NCBI RefSeq assembly: GCF_038595065.1 | Contig: NZ_CP152003.1 | Coordinates: 2,894,001-2,958,000, forward strand | Source: Sutcliffiella sp. FSL R7-0096 | GTDB lineage: Bacteria > Bacillota > Bacilli > Bacillales > Bacillaceae_I | Reading direction: 5' to 3' | Length of the DNA: 64,000 bases | Shown: one piece after another, positions 34,382 through 42,367 of the stretch | Layout of the letters: each line of letters starts with the position of its first letter | How positions within the stretch are numbered: position 1 is the first letter of the stretch | Made by a program: the position numbers and the translations under genes | The notes under the pieces: model-generated | Databases searched by the model: none | Told to the model about the DNA's origin: nothing | What the model saw: only the letters and a program-made list of their open reading frames with translations

Positions 34382-35212
34382 TCAACTTGTGATTGGCGGA
34401 AAGAACCCCTCTGGACTTCGAACAACTTGTTCTTCAGGAAATACCTCACGCACCTTCTCAAATACCTCTTGCTGAACATTTCCATCTAACCATATTCCCT
34501 TCTCTATGTCCTCATATTTTTCATAAATACCTAGACGTGCCGTCCGCTTTCCTCCACTTCCGTCCCCTGTAAAATCATCCACACATACCCTATCCACTAT
34601 TCCTTTTAGTTTTAAAGCAAACTCTTCGGAAAATGGCAAGGCTGGTGCAATGGCAACCTGGTTTGGCACCCCTTCTTCATGTAACGTTTTTAATGCTTTC
34701 AGCCTTGCTGGGATGGGTGGTGCTGCTGGGGAAAACCTCTTACGTACCTCCTCTAGGTCCGTTTCTATTGTGATGCTCACCATCACCCTCTTGCCCAATG
34801 ATTTCAGCAAATCGATATCTCTTGTTACCAATGGACTTCTTGTTTGGACAAAAAGAAAATCCGGTGGTTCTTCTGCCATTACTTCCAAAAGGGTTCGGGT
34901 TACCTCCTCCTTTTGTTCCACCGGTTGGTAAGGATCGGTACTGGATGACATGAAAATGCTGATGGGCTGTTCTTTTTTTCTCAACAACCGTAGTTCTTTG
35001 GCGAGCTTTTCTTTTACATCCTTCTTGACATCCACCCAGGTTCCCCATTCCTGTTTACGGAATAGACCGACCGGGCTTTGTCTGACATAACAATACGAAC
35101 AACCAAAAGCACAGCCGATATAGGGGTTAAGGGTGTGGGTATAGCCTTTTAGAAAGCCACTTGCTTTGGTCAGAAGTTTTTGTGGTGTTTTTTCGGTTAC
35201 TTCTACTCGCAT
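34382..35212 (-). CDS. Radical SAM protein (SPL/Rv2578c type)
   Basis: The ATG at 35212 gives 276 residues; a TTG four codons earlier touches the ribosome site. The radical SAM cluster motif is GCAFGCSYCYV (CxxxCxxC), preceded by HTLNPYIG as in spore-photoproduct-lyase-like and Rv2578c-like proteins. Further on are IFMSSSTDPYQPVE and VQTRSPLVTRDIDLL. It binds a 4Fe-4S cluster and S-adenosylmethionine. The reaction is unknown. Single gene. Confidence 0.88.
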   Translation of the reverse strand: MRVEVTEKTPQKLLTKASGFLKGYTHTLNPYIGCAFGCSYCYVRQSPVGLFRKQEWGTWVDVKKDVKEKLAKELRLLRKKEQPISIFMSSSTDPYQPVEQKEEVTRTLLEVMAEEPPDFLFVQTRSPLVTRDIDLLKSLGKRVMVSITIETDLEEVRKRFSPAAPPIPARLKALKTLHEEGVPNQVAIAPALPFSEEFALKLKGIVDRVCVDDFTGDGSGGKRTARLGIYEKYEDIEKGIWLDGNVQQEVFEKVREVFPEEQVVRSPEGFFPPITS

Positions 35213-35313
35213 CCTTTGGCACAACTCCTTTCCTTTACATCAATATTTTTCTCTTGTTGTTTCCATCTTTTTCTTTATACTTAAAGTATCACATTATAAA
35301 GGGGTAGATGCAT

Positions 35314-35553
35314 ATGGTACTTACGGTGCTAAAGCCTATTTTTGCTGAGTCTGCAAGTAATCTTGTGAATACAATCAGTTCTTATTCCGGAACGGTTTTG
35401 TTTAAAAAGGAGCATTGGGTAGTCGATGCAAAGAGCCTGCTTGGTGTATTGGCACTAGCCCTTCAGCCAGGACAGGAAGTGGAAGTGACTTCTGATGAGA
35501 GCGAAGAAGTGTTTGAGGCCATTTTGGCGCTCGGGTATTTTGAAAAGAAATAA
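35314..35553 (+). CDS. HPr-like protein lacking the phosphorylatable His15
   Basis: The ATG at 35314 behind AAAGGGG gives 79 residues. The chain follows HPr strand order, and VVDAKSLLGVLALAL matches the HPr Ser46 region, so Ser46 is kept. The segment that should be GIHARPA is IFAESAS: no His15 and no Arg17. It therefore cannot carry phosphate in the PTS but might be phosphorylated on Ser by HPr kinase and bind CcpA, as Crh does in B. subtilis. It is too different from Crh to use that name. Confidence 0.75.
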   Translation: MVLTVLKPIFAESASNLVNTISSYSGTVLFKKEHWVVDAKSLLGVLALALQPGQEVEVTSDESEEVFEAILALGYFEKK

Positions 35554-35561
35554 AAAGCAAG

Positions 35562-35592
35562 CATCCTTCCTCATGCGTGCGTGGGAAGGATG
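35562..35592. terminator. Bidirectional terminator
   Basis: CATCCTTCC and GGAAGGATG form a 9-bp stem between the HPr-like and YolD-like genes; TATTTTTA follows on the plus strand. Confidence 0.7.
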
Positions 35593-35602
35593 TATTTTTA
35601 TG

Positions 35603-35935
35603 CTAGGAAATATCCAAAATATCGTCTACGCACAGGCTGCCAGCTTCGCCGAATTTATCGACCACGTGCAATCGTCTTTGGTAAGCATCAAGATGATGCA
35701 CCGCTCCCACAAACAGATGGTACCTTCTTTTTTCATAATAGGTGATGGTTACTTCCTTACCCGTTTCCATCGCTTCGCAAAACAGTTCATTCAATTCTTC
35801 CAGCCGCTGTTCGTCCATTTCCGGCTTGGTTTCATATAGGTCCTCTTTAGTCCAATCGCGCAGCATTTTGACATGCTCCGGTAGCATCATGGACGTCCAT
35901 TTGATGGTTCCGCGATCCCGTATCATCCTCATCAT
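35603..35935 (-). CDS. YolD-like protein, partner of UvrX
   Basis: The 110-residue protein has the YolD family layout: an N-terminal MIRDRGTIKWTSMMLPEHV, helices with Trp and Glu, and a C-terminal DDILDI. The family almost always lies beside a UvrX/YqjW polymerase in Bacillus chromosomes and phages, and here it follows that gene by 26 nt. It is likely a small accessory factor in the SOS response. The first, second or third Met could be the start. Confidence 0.85.
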   Translation of the reverse strand: MMRMIRDRGTIKWTSMMLPEHVKMLRDWTKEDLYETKPEMDEQRLEELNELFCEAMETGKEVTITYYEKRRYHLFVGAVHHLDAYQRRLHVVDKFGEAGSLCVDDILDIS

Positions 35936-35961
35936 CCTTTCTTAAGTTCTAGCTAAAGCCC

Positions 35962-37224
35962 CTAAGCCTTATGCCCACCAACCAACCTGCTTCTATGCAC
36001 GGCCGTTCCGGCATTGGTGTAGGACACAGCCCTCAATAGAGCATTGGTTCCGTACTTTCCGCGGATGGTGTCCATTACATAGCCCAGTTCCCGCTTTTTC
36101 GGCTGTTCGAGTTCAAATAGGCTCAGCTGCATTTCGCTGTCCTCGACGATATTGGAGAGGGATACAGCGATTTTCCTGACGGTTTTTGGTTCATAGTTTT
36201 CCTCGAACAGCTCAAGACAAGTACGGTATAAGTCCATCGTGACATTGCTTGCCCGTTCCATCGTTCGGGAGCGGTAGAATCCACCGCCTAGTTCATCGCG
36301 ACTATAGCCGATTCCAAGGCTGATGGTGCGGCCGGCTTTGCGGTTATGGCGTGTTCTTCTGGCGACTTCCTCACAGATTTCCAGGATGACCTGTTTGACC
36401 TCCTTGGGGTCTGTATAGTCGCGCATTAGAATCTGGCTTTTTCCAAAGCTGATTTGCCCCTGTATGATTGGGGCACCAAGCTCTGATAGATCAATCCCCC
36501 AAGCGTGATAGTACAGCTGGTTTCCCATCACACCAAATTTCTTCTCCAGCAGCTCGAGGGGATAATTTGCGAGCTGTCCAACATTGAAAATTCCCATACG
36601 ATTTAATGTTTTTTGCACTCTCGATCCGATTCCCCACATTTCACTGAGCGGAGAAAGTGGCCAAAGCTTTGTTTTCACATCTTCATAGGTCCACTCAGCA
36701 ACGCCCTTTTTCTTGGCTTCAAGATCCAGGCAAAGCTTTGACATCAACATGTTCGGACCAATTCCGATGGCGCATGGAAGCTGAAATTCACGTTCCATGT
36801 CTTCCTTGATTTTTTCGGCAATCGTGGTGGCGTCTCCCCAAAGCGCCTCCACCCCGTCGACTTGTAAGAAGCTTTCATCGACACTATACGTATGGATGGC
36901 GTCCTTTGGCACATATCGGTTGAAAAGCCGAGTGATTTCTGTGGAGATGCGCAGATAGGTTGCCATCTTGGGGTTCACAATATGGATGCGTTCGTCATTT
37001 GGAATCTCAAACCGGCGGGAGCCCGTCTTGATTCCAAATTCCTTTTTCAACATGGGAGAGGCCGCAAGTACGACACTCCCTTGTCGTTCCGTATCCCCAA
37101 CCACCGCCAAATAGCAAGTGAGTGGATCGAGTCCCTTCATCACTGCCGAGCAGCTGGCATAAAAGCTTTTCATATCTACACATAAAATCTTGTTGTTTGG
37201 CATCTTGCTGTAATCCATGTCCAC
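35962..37224 (-). CDS. yqjW: Y-family DNA polymerase UvrX/YqjW (PolYB)
   Basis: The 420-residue protein has Y-family motifs: ILCVDMKSFYASCSAV with the first catalytic Asp, the fingers YLAVVGD, YSVDESFLQ with the second acidic pair, then the thumb helix-hairpin-helix (WGIGSRVQKTLNRMGI) and little-finger domain. The DMKSFYAS variant marks the UvrX branch rather than Pol IV. Two LexA-type boxes upstream and a YolD partner downstream indicate an SOS-induced translesion operon. Confidence 0.93.
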   Translation of the reverse strand: MDMDYSKMPNNKILCVDMKSFYASCSAVMKGLDPLTCYLAVVGDTERQGSVVLAASPMLKKEFGIKTGSRRFEIPNDERIHIVNPKMATYLRISTEITRLFNRYVPKDAIHTYSVDESFLQVDGVEALWGDATTIAEKIKEDMEREFQLPCAIGIGPNMLMSKLCLDLEAKKKGVAEWTYEDVKTKLWPLSPLSEMWGIGSRVQKTLNRMGIFNVGQLANYPLELLEKKFGVMGNQLYYHAWGIDLSELGAPIIQGQISFGKSQILMRDYTDPKEVKQVILEICEEVARRTRHNRKAGRTISLGIGYSRDELGGGFYRSRTMERASNVTMDLYRTCLELFEENYEPKTVRKIAVSLSNIVEDSEMQLSLFELEQPKKRELGYVMDTIRGKYGTNALLRAVSYTNAGTAVHRSRLVGGHKA

Positions 37225-37247
37225 GAACTTTCACACCTCACTAAAAC

Positions 37248-37261
37248 AGAAAGTATGTTCG
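37248..37261. promoter_or_regulatory. Weak LexA (DinR) box
   Basis: AGAAAGTATGTTCG matches CGAACNNNNGTTCG at eight of ten fixed positions. It lies between the stronger box and the uvrX start. Confidence 0.4.
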
Positions 37262-37288
37262 TATCAGTAGTATATACCCAATAATAAG

Positions 37289-37302
37289 CGAATATACGTT
37301 CG
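37289..37302. promoter_or_regulatory. LexA (DinR) box of the uvrX-yolD operon
   Basis: CGAATATACGTTCG matches CGAACNNNNGTTCG at nine of ten fixed positions, about 65 bp upstream of the polymerase start. Confidence 0.75.
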
Positions 37303-37403
37303 GTTTCAATGGTAAATTCCACTACATATTTCGACAAATGTCATTTTGATGTTCTTGTTTAGGGAGCAAAACCTTTATAATAAAGGATAATGAGGTGAAT
37401 GAT

Positions 37404-37598
37404 GTGGAGAGAAACTTAGTGAAAAAAATGATCCGAAATTGTTTTATTCAATATCAGCATGATTTTGAATCGATTCCACTCAGTGAGGAAGAGTACGAAA
37501 GGATGGCAAAGGAAGTAAACCATATAATTACTGAAAACCCTATCTTGGATGTATTTGAAGTGGTCCATGATGTGGTATATGAGTATTTAAGCAAATAG
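37404..37598 (+). CDS. yqzH: YqzH-like protein
   Basis: With GTG at 37404 behind GAGGTGAAT the product has 64 residues. It is an acidic, all-helical protein (NLVKKMIRNCF, LSEEEYERMAKEVNHI) matching the size and yqj-region position of B. subtilis YqzH. Function unknown. Divergent from the SOS operon and followed by its own terminator. Confidence 0.6.
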   Translation: MERNLVKKMIRNCFIQYQHDFESIPLSEEEYERMAKEVNHIITENPILDVFEVVHDVVYEYLSK

Positions 37599-37599
37599 T

Positions 37600-37632
37600 A
37601 GCACTATTCCAGTGAGGAATGGTGCTTTTTTT
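37600..37632 (+). terminator. Terminator after yqzH
   Basis: AGCAC-ATTCC and GGAAT-GTGCT arms, followed by TTTTTTT. Confidence 0.8.
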
Positions 37633-37730
37633 AGTTGTTTATTATAGGAACTTGTAAATTAATTCATAAATCCCCTGCAATTACACATGATAAAAGCAGA
37701 AGTTTATTACAATGAGGAGGGACATCCATC

Positions 37731-38270
37731 ATGAAAAAAAAACCTGTGCTCGTATTATGGATAATGGTATTCATTTCTATATTGACGCTCCCTTTTCTAG
37801 GGTGGCAGCACTTTAAACGCTACTTGCCAGGGGCTTTGTTTATGTCCATTCTGATTGCACTGGAAAGCATCGTTGCGGAAAAATATAAATGGTGGGCCAT
37901 CTACAAGAAAATCCCTCCATATTTCATAAATGAATTTGCATTTATAGTAGGTCCGTTCTTTGCGGGCTCGCTTTGGATATTACGCTTAACTTACGGGAGA
38001 TTCTATTTATACTTCCTATTGAATGCATTAGTGGATGCTATATTTATGTATCCCGTATTTACATGTTTTAAAAGTATGGGGATCTTTGAAATGAAGAAAA
38101 TGAGCCGTCATCAGCTTTTTGGGTTATTTTTAATCAAGGCATTATTAATGTACGGGTTTCAGGGGATGTGGGAAAAGATCTTCCGTAACAGGTCCCAGCA
38201 GAAGTCGACTGGGACAACAGACCAGGAAGTTGAAAAAGAAAGACCTTACGCCATTTCCACAGTAGAATGA
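37731..38270 (+). CDS. Membrane protein of unknown function, 179 aa
   Basis: About four to five helices (near 7-24, 33-50, 68-88, 95-115 and 128-146) are followed by a polar tail. It starts behind ATGAGGAGGGAC. The last 25 nt overlap the 3' end of the ankyrin gene on the other strand. No family recognised. Confidence 0.6.
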   Translation: MKKKPVLVLWIMVFISILTLPFLGWQHFKRYLPGALFMSILIALESIVAEKYKWWAIYKKIPPYFINEFAFIVGPFFAGSLWILRLTYGRFYLYFLLNALVDAIFMYPVFTCFKSMGIFEMKKMSRHQLFGLFLIKALLMYGFQGMWEKIFRNRSQQKSTGTTDQEVEKERPYAISTVE

Positions 38271-39007
38271 GCGCCCTTGTTGCGAAGCCACCCGACCAAT
38301 TTTTTGTCTGAATCATCACGGCGGATTGCTGCATCGAACGGAGTAAGTCCATCATAACCAATCCAGTTGATATCGGCCCCATGATTGAAGAGGAACTCTG
38401 CTGTACGGAGCTCGCCACCATGACATGCCAGCCAGAAAGCTTGTGTGATTTCAAAAGTGGAAGGAAGCTCATCGCATGCAAAGTATGCTTTTAATTCATC
38501 CATCATCCCAAGCGCAGCAGTATTCCACAGGTTGGTCTGCGCTCCCGCCTCCACTAGCCGGCGAGCTGCATTCCACTGTCCGAAGGCCACCGCGTCGTCT
38601 AAAGGGGTTCCTCCAGCAATTACTGCTCCTGTGGCATTTATGTCCGCACCTGCATCGAGAAGCGTCTCGAGCACTTCCACATCATTACTGCTGGCGGCCC
38701 AATGAAGAGGTGTTTCCGAGTGATGACCAGTGAATCTAGCATCCACCTCTGCTCCCGCCCCCACTAAAGTGCGCACGATTGTCGACCCATTCGGAAAATG
38801 GCCAGGCCAATCAGTGGCCACATGGAGTAATGTGCGGGACACTCCATATGTATCAGAATTTTCATCATGATAACCTCTTGAGATAATTCTTGCCATGGCA
38901 AGGTCGGGATGATCAGCAAGTAAACCCCTAAGAGATGGTACATCCCCGCTTTGAATGGCATTAATGACCTCGACACCTAACTTCTCCTCATTCAAAATAA
39001 AATTCAT
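38246..39007 (-). CDS. Ankyrin-repeat protein
   Basis: The 253-residue protein has at least four ankyrin repeats: TLLHVATDWPGHF..., GHHSETPLHWAASSNDVEVLETLLDAGADIN, GGTPLDDAVAFGQWNAARRLVEAGA, GGELRTAEFLFNHGADINWIGYDGLTPFDAAI. There is no signal peptide. These repeats bind other proteins; the partner is unknown. Its tail overlaps the membrane protein gene on the plus strand. Confidence 0.88.
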   Translation of the reverse strand: MNFILNEEKLGVEVINAIQSGDVPSLRGLLADHPDLAMARIISRGYHDENSDTYGVSRTLLHVATDWPGHFPNGSTIVRTLVGAGAEVDARFTGHHSETPLHWAASSNDVEVLETLLDAGADINATGAVIAGGTPLDDAVAFGQWNAARRLVEAGAQTNLWNTAALGMMDELKAYFACDELPSTFEITQAFWLACHGGELRTAEFLFNHGADINWIGYDGLTPFDAAIRRDDSDKKLVGWLRNKGAHSTVEMA

Positions 39008-39042
39008 CTGTAAATCCTCCTTTTGATTCCGTCCATCCCACT

Positions 39043-39187
39043 TACTGTCGAAAAAGGCCTTTTTACTGTCGTTTCGCGGTAAATACTGTCCGAACTTTTA
39101 AAATACAAGTCAAACTCACCTACGTACTTTCCAAACTCAAAGCAATACATGCGAACCGACAAATTCCAACAAACACCGACAAAGCTA
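39043..39187. repeat. Phased degenerate repeat array, family 2 (second locus)
   Basis: Units start with TAC at 39043, 39064, 39084, 39104, 39125 and 39146, with a decayed one at 39167; steps are 21, 20, 20, 21, 21 and 21. TACTGTCG occurs twice, then TACTGTCCGAAC and TACATGCGAACCGACAAA, the last matching 884 onward almost exactly. It lies upstream of the ankyrin gene; no coding frame is credible here. Confidence 0.75.
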
Positions 39188-39258
39188 ATCGACGCTAAGG
39201 AGCTTCTAGTAGACGAAAAGACGCCCTGCACTATCACACAAGACGTCTCAAATGGACA

Positions 39259-39870
39259 TTATCCCTCTTCCACTTCAACCTCAATGTCTACCGGTTCGCT
39301 ATCATCTAACAGATTCTTCAAGGTTACCTTATACGATTGTCCTTCATGTTCCGTCACTTCCTCAACGTGCCACGGGTTACCTGCTTCCACTTCTTCCAAC
39401 GCCTTGGCGACAGCCTGTTGCTCATGCTTATCTTGGCCTGCATCAACCAATACTTTTATGGCGCCTGACTGGGCAGGAAAGGATTCGGCTACAATGCCTG
39501 AGTTCCAGACTGTCACTTTCATACCCACTTTAAGGTCTGCTGCTTCCAACGTTTCACCCTCAGAGTCTTCCACCTTTGTGCTTTCCTCAAGTGTGTACAT
39601 GGTAGCAGATGTACCTGAGACACCACTGCTTGGGTGCTGACCTGTCACTAACATGCGCAATTGCCCTTCATCAGAGAGAGAAATGATATAACCTGTCAGA
39701 TCCTCGACTGCCTGCTCCTCGTCATCTGCTGGTTCATCATTAGGGACTTCTTCACCAGAACCCGGATTGGATCCCGTCCCACTGTTGTTATTGTTGTTCC
39801 CGCCTGCTGTTCCACAGCCAAACAAAAGAAGGAAACAAGACAGTAATGAAATGAATTTTACTGTTTTCAT
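39259..39870 (-). CDS. Lipoprotein with DUF3221-like domain
   Basis: The 203-residue protein has a lipoprotein signal with lipobox LLFGC (Cys19), an Asn/Gly/Ser-rich linker, an acidic stretch (PADDEEQ) and a domain starting DLTGYIISLSDEGQLRMLVTG that continues LKVGMKVTVWNSGIVAESFPAQS. This is the OB-like DUF3221 pattern of Bacillus YobA-type lipoproteins. A further C-terminal beta module of about 60 residues has no match I know. Confidence 0.7.
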   Translation of the reverse strand: MKTVKFISLLSCFLLLFGCGTAGGNNNNNSGTGSNPGSGEEVPNDEPADDEEQAVEDLTGYIISLSDEGQLRMLVTGQHPSSGVSGTSATMYTLEESTKVEDSEGETLEAADLKVGMKVTVWNSGIVAESFPAQSGAIKVLVDAGQDKHEQQAVAKALEEVEAGNPWHVEEVTEHEGQSYKVTLKNLLDDSEPVDIEVEVEEG

Positions 39871-39930
39871 GCTCTTATCACCTCTTGCCCTATTGGACGG
39901 AAGGCTAAATAAAAAGTTACAGAAAGTTCA

Positions 39931-40722
39931 TTATTTTTGTCGAAAAGCCTTGCCGCCGAATTTTTCCACCACCCCTGGACACAGCTGATACAATTTGCTG
40001 GCCATGTTCATCCAACCAGGCAGATTAATTTCCCGGGTACGCGTGAACATCGCATCCGCAATCCGCTTTGCAACAAAATCAGGCTCAAGCATCCATTTAT
40101 CCACCTTCTGCTTATAGTTGCCGGATGAATCCGCAATATCAAAAAACTCCGTCCTGATCGGGCCTGGATTAACAGATGTCACAAAGATATTGGTATCATA
40201 AAGCTCCATTCGCATGCTATTGGTGAAACCGAGAACCGCATGCTTCGTCGCAGCATATACACTTGATTTCGGTGTTGCAATCTTTCCAGCCTGTGAAGCA
40301 ATATTGATGATATGTCCTTGGGTTTGTTCCAGCATTGACGGCAAGACCATTTTCGTACAGGCGATTAAGCCATAAACATTCACCTCAAACATTCCACTCA
40401 TGTCATCTAGTGAAAGGTCGGCAATATCATCAAACTTCCCATACCCTGCATTGTTCACCAGCACATCTACAGCCGGAATTTCCGTCATTAATTTTTCGAA
40501 CGTACGCTCAATATCAGCTTGCTTCCGGACATCCAATTGATAAAAAGGCGTCTCTATCTGGTGAGTCATTTTTATTTGATTTGCCACCTGCTCTAATTTA
40601 TCCAAGGACCGAGCCATAAGTACCGGAGTCGCTCCTCGCTTGGCCACCTCAAAAGCAAGAGCTTTTCCGATTCCACCTGAAGCACCAGTGATAACAACAT
40701 ATTTACCTTGAAGACTAGCCAT
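39931..40722 (-). CDS. yqjQ: Short-chain dehydrogenase/reductase YqjQ
   Basis: The 263-residue protein is a classical SDR: GASGGIGKAL cofactor loop, DVLVNNAGYG, catalytic Ser in NIASQAG and YAATKH (Tyr and Lys). The Arg after the second strand suggests NADP preference. It begins 3 nt after the yqjP stop, as in the yqjPQ pair of B. subtilis. Substrate unknown. Confidence 0.9.
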   Translation of the reverse strand: MASLQGKYVVITGASGGIGKALAFEVAKRGATPVLMARSLDKLEQVANQIKMTHQIETPFYQLDVRKQADIERTFEKLMTEIPAVDVLVNNAGYGKFDDIADLSLDDMSGMFEVNVYGLIACTKMVLPSMLEQTQGHIINIASQAGKIATPKSSVYAATKHAVLGFTNSMRMELYDTNIFVTSVNPGPIRTEFFDIADSSGNYKQKVDKWMLEPDFVAKRIADAMFTRTREINLPGWMNMASKLYQLCPGVVEKFGGKAFRQK

Positions 40723-40725
40723 CGA

Positions 40726-41703
40726 TTACTCTCCTCCCGCTTTATACATATATGGCTTGGAAGATGCATCTTCTATAATCAAGCCTTTATCAAGTAAAAA
40801 GTCAATCTGGCCAATTGTTTCAGAAAGCGTGAGTAATAGTTGTTTCTCATAAACAGATTTGAAAAGGAACTGACAGATCTCATAAGCGGTTGCAGGATTT
40901 TCCTTTAGGAATTTCAGCACCTTGTCTGCACGTTTATCCTGCTGCTTCAAACGGATTTCCAGTAATTCTGGAACATTTTCGACAATATCCCCATGCCCTG
41001 GCAGGACTCGTGTGATTGGCAGGCGCTTCATCTTTTCAATGGAATGTATGTATTCAAGCATCGATTTCTTTCGGTCGGTTTCACCGACATACGGCGGTTC
41101 CACCAATGGATTTGGAGAGATATCAGAAAGAATTAGATCTCCCCCTATTAAGGTCCCGCTCTTTTCATCAAAGAGAACCAGGTGGCTGCTTGCATGTCCC
41201 GGCGTTTCGATGATACGCCAATTTACAAGGCCTTCTAAACGATCTCCTTCCCCGATAAAGGAAGTAAGACCACGATGGCAGGAAAAACGTAAAGGCTTAT
41301 CAATGGCATTCAACAATGGATAGAATCGTTGCTCCACTCCCATTTGTTCAAAAATCCCTTTATAATAGGTTTCATGCAGGGAAAAATAGCGTTGATCCTG
41401 CGTCATCCATGGATGTGCACGTTTATGACCATATACCGGAATATTCGATGGCAGGAAATCAAGTAGTCCGACATGATCTGGATGGTGATGTGTCACTACC
41501 ACCTGATCAATGTCCATTACTTTCAATCCATGCTTGTTCAGTTCACGCTGAAACACTTCCCAAGCCTCCATCGTCTTTACCCCGGCATCCACCAATGTCA
41601 CTTTATCGGTAATGATAATGTAAGTATGTACGTCCCCAACCGCAAACGGGGTCGGGATTGTAATTTGCTTTATCTCTTGCTTACAAGAAACCTTGTTCAT
41701 CAT
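40726..41703 (-). CDS. yqjP: MBL-fold hydrolase YqjP
   Basis: The 325-residue protein has the metallo-beta-lactamase fold: VTHHHPDHVG metal motif, ETPGHASSHL, GGDLILSD and ITRVLPGHG, followed by a C-terminal winged-helix-like part (LKFLKENPATAYEICQFLF) found in the LACTB2/YqjP group. It binds two metal ions, and related proteins act as thioesterases or RNases. Coupled to yqjQ. Confidence 0.9.
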   Translation of the reverse strand: MMNKVSCKQEIKQITIPTPFAVGDVHTYIIITDKVTLVDAGVKTMEAWEVFQRELNKHGLKVMDIDQVVVTHHHPDHVGLLDFLPSNIPVYGHKRAHPWMTQDQRYFSLHETYYKGIFEQMGVEQRFYPLLNAIDKPLRFSCHRGLTSFIGEGDRLEGLVNWRIIETPGHASSHLVLFDEKSGTLIGGDLILSDISPNPLVEPPYVGETDRKKSMLEYIHSIEKMKRLPITRVLPGHGDIVENVPELLEIRLKQQDKRADKVLKFLKENPATAYEICQFLFKSVYEKQLLLTLSETIGQIDFLLDKGLIIEDASSKPYMYKAGGE

Positions 41704-41840
41704 AATCCCCTTTTAACTCCTTATTGTATGTATATATGTAATAATTGTTTTATAAAATTATAACAAAATAATAGCCTGAAAATGATAAGTGAATAACCAT
41801 TCAATTATAGAATGCACTAAATAAGGAAAAAAAGAAAGGG

Positions 41841-41876
41841 TTATTCCTCAATAACTAATAAAATCTCCCAGTTCAT
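41841..41876 (-). CDS. Possible 11-codon peptide frame
   Basis: ATG overlaps the TGA of the 21-codon frame upstream (ATGA) and the frame ends in TAA after eleven codons. Listed only because of the coupling; most likely a chance frame. Confidence 0.15.
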   Translation of the reverse strand: MNWEILLVIEE

Positions 41877-41938
41877 TTTTTTGAAATAACGTCCAGTGCG
41901 TTTGAGCATTTGTCCGCACTACTCAATTTGCGTTTCAT
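41873..41938 (-). CDS. Possible 21-aa leader peptide
   Basis: A 21-codon frame (MKRKLSSADK...) follows the near-perfect ribosome site AAAGGAGGTGT. It is not hydrophobic. The rest of 41704-42065 shows an inverted repeat GAATAACC/GGTTATTC but no larger gene. It may be a decayed gene start, a short peptide, or accidental. Confidence 0.3.
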   Translation of the reverse strand: MKRKLSSADKCSNALDVISKK

Positions 41939-42065
41939 ACACCTCCTTTGACCCACGGTTTTCCTACGCTCTACTAATCCTGAGATTGATAGGCTTGCTA
42001 ATACATGGAGATAGGCGGCCTACTACTTCCCGAAAAAAATCTTTAAAATCGTGACAAATATCCCC

Positions 42066-42094
42066 TTGACTTTCCGTCCCTTCCATTGCATAAT
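42066..42094 (+). promoter_or_regulatory. Sigma-A promoter of the T-box/proI unit
   Basis: TTGACT and CATAAT are separated by 17 bp, each one base from consensus, and lie just upstream of the T-box leader. Confidence 0.7.
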
Positions 42095-42111
42095 GTATAA
42101 AATTACAAATG

Positions 42112-42342
42112 ATAACGTGACGAATGGGACCAGTAGAAAGTTGCAAGATGAAAAGAGATGGAGGTTCACCGGCTGAAAGACCTCCTCATCCCCTGCACTT
42201 TCGAACCTACCCAGGAACAATCAGGAAAACCTGATCGTCCTCCCACGATACGGGAAACGAAGCTGGGTTTAACCAACCAATCAAGGTGGTACCGCGGATA
42301 AGACCTATCCGTCCTTACATACAGGACAGATAGGTCTTTTTT
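42112..42342 (+). promoter_or_regulatory. T-box leader, proline type
   Basis: The leader has the conserved T-box AAGGTGGTACCGCGGA at 42283-42298, followed by a terminator (AGACCTATC...GATAGGTCT with a T-run, about 42301-42342). In the stem I loop, GAA-CCT-A at 42203-42209 fits a specifier codon CCU for proline, flanked as usual by GAA and a purine. Uncharged tRNA-Pro should therefore switch on the downstream proline gene. Confidence 0.92.
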
Positions 42343-42367
42343 CATTTTTAAAAGGAGCGTGTTAACG

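Noticed and set aside
41887-41935. Fourth phased array (GTCC spaced 21 bp)
   Set aside because: Only two weak units and they overlap the short frame with a ribosome site.
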